Assembly (NCBI GenBank): GCA_030041495.1
Contig: JASHNT010000055.1
Location: 1 to 64,000 of the forward strand
Length of the DNA stretch: 64,000 bases
DNA from: Bryobacteraceae bacterium
Lineage (GTDB): Bacteria > Acidobacteriota > Terriglobia > Bryobacterales > Bryobacteraceae
Reading direction: 5' to 3'
In this document: in pieces, positions 59,927-64,000 of the stretch
How the letters are laid out: each line of letters begins with the position of its first letter
Position numbering within the stretch: the stretch's first letter is position 1
The notes under the pieces: generated by a model
Databases searched by the model: none
What the model saw: only the letters and a program-made list of their open reading frames with translations
What the model was told of the DNA's origin: nothing
Position numbers and translations under genes: made by a program

Positions 59927-60988
59927 TTATGCCGGCTGGTGCGCCAGCACCGGCGCCGGCGCTGCGACAGCATCGCGCAGAGCGATCACGGATTGACGCC
60001 AGCTCGGCGGAAGCCCGTCCAAAATCTCCACCGGGCTGGGGCAGGGAGTAGCGGGCGGAACAGGGTGTGACTGAACATACGCCGCCATGCGTTCCAATCC
60101 CTCGCGCAGGCCCATATCCATTGCCTCCGCTCCGAACACGCGATACAGTTTTTTGTGGCAGGCGTGCGCGTGCTTCACTTCCTTCCTCTCCGGAAGAGAT
60201 TGCACGTTCGGCGGGATTCCGAGAACGGAAGAAACCGTGTTCGCTAGCTCGCCGACCGAAGTCGGCACGTCGCCGCCGATGTTGAAGATTTCGTTCCGTG
60301 CGCCCTCGGTCAACGGCGCGGAAGTGATGCACTCGGCGATCGCGCGGATGTAGGAGAAGCTGCGTGTCTGTGCTCCGTCGCCGAAAACCGGCAGCGGCTC
60401 GCCACGCAGTGCTCGATTCATAAAGATGCCGACCACGTTACGGAAGGGGTCGGAAATGTTCTGGCGCTCCCCATACACGTTGTGCGGACGGAAGATCGTG
60501 AAATTGGGCCGGCCGAAATAGTCGCGGAACGCCCGGAGATGATTCTCGCAGGCGAATTTCGCTATGCCGTACGGGTCGGCGGGCGCGGGAGCGTCCGATT
60601 CGCGGAACGGCTCGGCACTGTGCGGATGGCCGTAGACGGCGATAGAGGATGTAAAGACGAAGTGCTCTGCTCCAGCGTGGTACGCGGCCGCCAGCACGTT
60701 GGCCGTTCCCTCGAGATTGTTCTGGTAGTTGAACAGCGGAATATGATGCGAGAGCCCCTCCGCGGCGTAAGCCGCCAGATGATATACGGCATCCGGGCGG
60801 AACTGCTCGAACGGCGCTTGCAAGTCGGAGAGCACGGAGGCGTGCAGGAAGCCCGCACCCAGAGGAACGTTCTCCCGGAAGCCCCCGGAAAGATCGTCGA
60901 TGACCAGCACCTGGTGGCCGCGCTCGATCAGAACTTCTGCAACGTGGGAGCCGATGAACCCGGCGCCGCCGGTAACAATTGCCTTCAT
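59927..60988 (-). CDS. Extended SDR nucleotide-sugar epimerase/dehydratase (GalE-like)
   Basis: 353 residues from the ATG at 60988 with GAAGGAGAAC upstream. NAD-binding AIVTGGAGFIGSHVAEVL, VIDDLSGG (binding-loop Asp pair), catalytic Ser region FTSSIAVYG, YxxxK as YGIAKFACENHLRAF, and FRPHNVYGERQN. UDP-glucose 4-epimerase-type enzymes and related dehydratases share this layout. The next gene on the strand is a glycosyltransferase, so a surface glycan step is likely. Confidence 0.88.
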   Translation of the reverse strand: MKAIVTGGAGFIGSHVAEVLIERGHQVLVIDDLSGGFRENVPLGAGFLHASVLSDLQAPFEQFRPDAVYHLAAYAAEGLSHHIPLFNYQNNLEGTANVLAAAYHAGAEHFVFTSSIAVYGHPHSAEPFRESDAPAPADPYGIAKFACENHLRAFRDYFGRPNFTIFRPHNVYGERQNISDPFRNVVGIFMNRALRGEPLPVFGDGAQTRSFSYIRAIAECITSAPLTEGARNEIFNIGGDVPTSVGELANTVSSVLGIPPNVQSLPERKEVKHAHACHKKLYRVFGAEAMDMGLREGLERMAAYVQSHPVPPATPCPSPVEILDGLPPSWRQSVIALRDAVAAPAPVLAHQPA

Positions 60989-61117
60989 AGTTCTCCTTCC
61001 TCTGAGTGAGCTGTTCGCACCACAGCAATTTCCGATCCGGAACAAACACTGAAAACACAGGCTGTTTCTTGAAACCAGCCGTCGCGAATCCGACGCAACG
61101 TCAACTCTCCGCCAGCA

Positions 61118-62212
61118 TCATCTGCGGATGCCGGGCACCAGCATGGTGGGCTTCGTGGAGCGCTTCCCGTTGCGAAGCCGGTAAATGTAGGCGAGGACCT
61201 CGGCCACCGCGCGATATAGATTCGGCGGAATCTCCCGGCCGACCTCGACGGACTTGTACAGCGCCTGCGCCAGCGGAGGATTTTCCACCAGCGGCACGCC
61301 GCTTTCGATGGCCAATTGACGGATGCGCAGCGCGAGATAATTCTTGCCCTTGGCGACCACCACCGGCGTCGCCATCGACTCATGCGTGTAGCGCAGAGCC
61401 ACGGCGTAGTGCGTCGGATTCACGATAACCGCGGTGGCCGTCGGGACCTCCTTCATCATGCGCCGCCGCGCCAAGTCGCGTCGCAGGCGCTTGATCTTGC
61501 CGCGCACGTGCGGATTGCCTTCCGTTTCCTTAACCTCATCTCTGAGGTCCTGCTTGCTCATCTTGAGGCCGCTCATGTAGCTGCGCCGCTGCCGGACCCA
61601 GTCGATCAACCCGAAGACGATGAACACGGCCGTGGCTTTCCACAACAGCTCCACGATTGACGACCCGATTTTTGCCAGCCCGATTTCCAGGCTCGCGAAG
61701 GGCAGCGTCAGAAAGACATCGGCGTTCTCGCGGGCGACCGCATAGATGGTCCAGACGAACACCACCAGCATTCCCACCGCCTGCAACGTAGAAATGGGAG
61801 CCTGTGTCGCAATCTGCCGGATCTTGTTCACCGGGTTGAAGCGCCCGAAGTCTGGTTGGAAGCGCTTCAGACTAAAGCCCAAACCGGTAACTGCAAGGTG
61901 GACCGCGAAGGGCACCAGCATCGCCGCCGCAGCGACCCCGGCCAGGGGAACAAAAACGCGCTGCATTACCATGTGCGCCAGTCCCGGGACGCGCGCCACC
62001 ACCAGGTCGCCGTGAAACGCGCCCGTTAAGGACTCGCGCATCATGAGTTTCATGCTCGCCAGCCAGGCCGGGAACCAGGTACTCAGCAGAATCACGAACG
62101 TGAATATCTGCGCCGCCGAGATCATGTCGCGCGAAGACACGAACTGGCCTTGTTGCCTAGCCTTGAGCAGCCTCCGCGCAGATGGTTTTTCGGTTTTACT
62201 GGAATCTGCCAT
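61118..62212 (-). CDS. flhB: Flagellar export switch protein FlhB
   Basis: 364 residues. N-terminal KTEKPSARRLLKARQQGQFVSSRDM, four membrane helices, then the cytoplasmic domain with the autocleavage motif NPTH at 265-268 (AVIVNPTHYAVALRY) and VVVAKGKNYLALRIRQLAIESGVPLVENPPLAQALY. FlhB switches export specificity from rod/hook to filament. Flagellar rather than injectisome identity is inferred from the sequence style and the P-Q-R-B order. Ten bases separate it from fliR. Confidence 0.93.
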   Translation of the reverse strand: MADSSKTEKPSARRLLKARQQGQFVSSRDMISAAQIFTFVILLSTWFPAWLASMKLMMRESLTGAFHGDLVVARVPGLAHMVMQRVFVPLAGVAAAAMLVPFAVHLAVTGLGFSLKRFQPDFGRFNPVNKIRQIATQAPISTLQAVGMLVVFVWTIYAVARENADVFLTLPFASLEIGLAKIGSSIVELLWKATAVFIVFGLIDWVRQRRSYMSGLKMSKQDLRDEVKETEGNPHVRGKIKRLRRDLARRRMMKEVPTATAVIVNPTHYAVALRYTHESMATPVVVAKGKNYLALRIRQLAIESGVPLVENPPLAQALYKSVEVGREIPPNLYRAVAEVLAYIYRLRNGKRSTKPTMLVPGIRR

Positions 62213-62222
62213 GCTGCTTAAC

Positions 62223-62993
62223 TCAGGAAAGCAGGCCCTGAATCACGTTCAGCACGTCTCCGGCGGAGCGCTCGAACACGCGCGGGAAAACCGCCACCAG
62301 CCAGGCCAGCAGCGCCAGGGCGAGCGCCATCTTGAGCGGGAAGGTGAGCATCATCAGATGCAGTTGAGAGTTCAGCCGGCTGAGCAGCGCGATGGATATC
62401 TCCACCATCAGCAGCAGCCCCAGCACCGGCAACACCAGCCGCAGGCCGGTGCTGAAAATGGTCGCGCCCAGATGCATCAGCGCGTTCGCCATGGACCCTG
62501 TCACCTGAAAGCTTCCGGGAGGATGCTGGGCGAGGCTGTGAGCGAAGCCGTACAAGACTTGACGGTCCATCCCGGTCGCGAAGAACAGCAATCCCGCGCC
62601 CAGTTGAGCGACGGTCAGCAGGACGGGAGAGTCCGCGCCGGAAGTAGGATCGATGGTGCTCGCGAAGCTGAAGCCGGCTTGGAGGCTAATGATCTGCGCG
62701 CCCATTTGGAACCCCTCTGTGAAGAACGCGACCGCCAGTCCGACCGCGATTCCGATGCCGGCTTCCGCGATAACCCAGCCGACGAGCACGCCCAGGGTCA
62801 CCTTGGAAGCGTCGATGATGGGCCAGCTAGGGAAAAGCGTCAGGCTGACGCTGACGGATAAGACAAGTCGCGCGACATCCGGACCGGTCCGGATGCCGGG
62901 CAGAGGCAGGAACACGAAGGCTCCGGAAACGCGGGCCAGCACCAGCAGGAACGCGTACAGAGTTCCGGTACTGAGCGTGAGCTCAGTGCCCAT
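62223..62993 (-). CDS. fliR: Flagellar export protein FliR
   Basis: 256 residues with about six helices: LYAFLLVLARVSGAFVFLPLPG, VARLVLSVSVSLTLFP, VLVGWVIAEAGIGIAVGLAVAFFTEGFQMGAQIISLQAGFSFASTIDP and LPVLGLLLMVEISIALLSRLNSQL. Family matches are clear. It forms the export gate core with FliP and FliQ. The start overlaps fliQ by 11 bases. Confidence 0.93.
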   Translation of the reverse strand: MGTELTLSTGTLYAFLLVLARVSGAFVFLPLPGIRTGPDVARLVLSVSVSLTLFPSWPIIDASKVTLGVLVGWVIAEAGIGIAVGLAVAFFTEGFQMGAQIISLQAGFSFASTIDPTSGADSPVLLTVAQLGAGLLFFATGMDRQVLYGFAHSLAQHPPGSFQVTGSMANALMHLGATIFSTGLRLVLPVLGLLLMVEISIALLSRLNSQLHLMMLTFPLKMALALALLAWLVAVFPRVFERSAGDVLNVIQGLLS

Positions 62994-63252
62994 ATTTGGC
63001 GATTTCGCCGCAGATGCCGATGGTGTAGCTCATCCACTGCTTCAGCATCCAGGGCATCAGCACGCTGAAGCCGACCAGGAACGCCGCCAGCCGTGGCATC
63101 GTGCTGAAAGCGCTGTCTTGCAGCGAAGTCGCGATTTGCAGGATGTTCATGACGATAGCCACCGCCAAACCGATGGCCAGCAGCGGAGCGCTCATGGAGA
63201 ACGCCGCCATCAGGGCTCCGTGGATCAAGTGGATGACAAATTCGGGAGTCAT
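62983..63252 (-). CDS. fliQ: Flagellar export protein FliQ
   Basis: 89 residues, the standard size: two helices (MAAFSMSAPLLAIGLAVAIVMNILQIATSLQD and LAAFLVGFSVLMPWMLKQWM), with the PRL-type loop FSTMPRLAAFLV between. Part of the FliPQR export gate. Follows fliP by 24 bases. Confidence 0.93.
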   Translation of the reverse strand: MTPEFVIHLIHGALMAAFSMSAPLLAIGLAVAIVMNILQIATSLQDSAFSTMPRLAAFLVGFSVLMPWMLKQWMSYTIGICGEIAKYGH

Positions 63253-63276
63253 ATAAATTCGCTCGCTTTTCGCACA

Positions 63277-64000
63277 TCAATAAAAGGATTTCACCAGCGA
63301 TCCAACCACCAGGTTCCAACCATCCACCAGCACGAATAGCAGGATTTTGAAGGGCGCCGACAACATCACGGGGGGCAGTTGTACCATGCCGATCGACAAA
63401 GTGATGGACGCCACCACCAGGTCGATAACCAGGAACGGGAGAAATAGCATCGCGCCGATCTGGAAACCGGTCTTCAACTCGGAAAGAATGTAGGCTGGCA
63501 CCAATACGCCGAGACCCAGTTCGGAGGGATCGTGTGGCGCCGGAGAATTGGTGATGTCAAGAAACAGTTTGATGTCTTTCTCGCGCGCGAAACGGATAAG
63601 GAAGGCTTTCATTGGCTTGGCGCCTGCGTCGAACGCCTGGCTATAAGTAATCTTGCCTTCGTCCATGGGTTCCCAGGCATTGTGATAAATGTCCTGGACT
63701 ACCGGCTGCATGATGAGCAGTGAAAGAAACAGCGATAGGCCGATCAAGACCTGGTTGGACGGCGTGGTCTGCGTCCCCAGCGCTTGCCGCAAGAAATGCA
63801 GCGCGATGGTGATTCGCAGGAACGGCGTGACCGACATCACGATGGCCGGCAGCAGGACCATCAAGGTAAGCGAGATGGCAATCTGCATGGGCAAGCTAAG
63901 GGTGGTCGGCGTGGCGACGATGCCGGCGGCAGGCGCAGCAGCCGCGCGCGCGCCCCAGGCGCTGGAACTTACGGCCGCGGCAATGAGCAAAGTTCGTAGC
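63277..64000 (-). CDS. fliP: Flagellar export protein FliP (5' end outside the window)
   Basis: The frame is open to the right edge, so the start is probably beyond it. Present: an Ala-rich signal-like N-terminal part, QIAISLTLMVLLPAIVMSVTPFLRITIALHFLRQALG, the periplasmic region AFDAGAKPMKAFLIRFAREKDIKLFLDI, VLVPAYILSELKTGFQIGAMLFLPFLVIDLVVASITLSIGMVQLPPVMLSAPFKILLFVLVDGW. These are the FliP signatures. First of the fliP-fliQ-fliR-flhB run in transcription order. Confidence 0.93.
   Translation of the reverse strand, partial: LRTLLIAAAVSSSAWGARAAAAPAAGIVATPTTLSLPMQIAISLTLMVLLPAIVMSVTPFLRITIALHFLRQALGTQTTPSNQVLIGLSLFLSLLIMQPVVQDIYHNAWEPMDEGKITYSQAFDAGAKPMKAFLIRFAREKDIKLFLDITNSPAPHDPSELGLGVLVPAYILSELKTGFQIGAMLFLPFLVIDLVVASITLSIGMVQLPPVMLSAPFKILLFVLVDGWNLVVGSLVKSFY

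Noticed and set aside
1-64000. CRISPR arrays, prophage genes, IS transposases
   Set aside because: No regularly spaced repeats and no protein with phage structural or transposase features were seen on either strand.

Overview
The window reads as chromosomal DNA of an Acidobacteriota bacterium, most likely of the Bryobacterales/Solibacter group. Two proteins end in the Solibacter-type C-terminal domain (TIGR03437 family). Other pointers are a large secreted protein with a C-terminal pattern typical of acidobacterial surface proteins, a DUF6152 protein, a PEP-CTERM protein, high G+C and dense, often overlapping genes. No phage, IS transposase or CRISPR array was seen. All calls come from reading the sequence; no database search was run.

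Layout. 1-3.3 kb: the tail of a TIGR03437 secreted protein, a Uma2-type nuclease-fold protein and two secreted proteins of unknown role. 3.6-16.4 kb: one long transcription unit with an ECF sigma factor, its membrane anti-sigma factor, an unknown secreted protein and a type II secretion system (gspE-F-G-H-I-J-K-L-M-C-D). 17-23 kb: two large secreted proteins, the first with its own promoter, long leader and textbook terminator. 23-26.6 kb (minus): three unknown proteins and a DsbA-like lipoprotein. 26.6-28.3 kb (minus): an overlapping nucleotidyltransferase/DEDDh exonuclease pair of lower G+C, next to the 3' end of tRNA-Gln(CUG).

28.5-35.9 kb: a compact housekeeping operon (Trm112-like, GT9 heptosyltransferase-like, msbA, yicC, gmk, rpoZ, coaBC, family 4 UDG, tmk). 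It runs into a tRNA-Ile2(CAU) gene that overlaps the end of tmk. 35.9-41.3 kb (minus): a metallo-beta-lactamase-fold hydrolase, an alpha/beta hydrolase, and a PEP-CTERM protein translationally coupled to a phosphodiesterase-TPR-sulfotransferase fusion. 41.5-46 kb: TetR/DinB divergent pair with two operator copies, nitronate monooxygenase, GntR and LysR regulators. 46-54.6 kb: VOC dioxygenase, DUF6152 protein, two tandem secreted paralogues, a cytochrome c/PQQ-type dehydrogenase, an MFS transporter and an FAD oxidoreductase. 55-58.7 kb: tricarballylate utilisation genes tcuA and tcuB, with tcuC convergent and overlapping. 58.7-61 kb: glycosyltransferase and sugar epimerase. 61.1-64 kb (minus): flagellar export genes fliP-fliQ-fliR-flhB, fliP cut by the window edge.

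The strongest candidates for something new are: the exonuclease/nucleotidyltransferase pair at a tRNA (possible defence or RNA/DNA-processing module); the secretion operon carrying its own sigma/anti-sigma pair and a hybrid GspL/PilM-PilN platform; the PEP-CTERM/phosphodiesterase/sulfotransferase unit; and a recurring AGTTTGTCCC element around the MFS transporter and the PQQ-type dehydrogenase.
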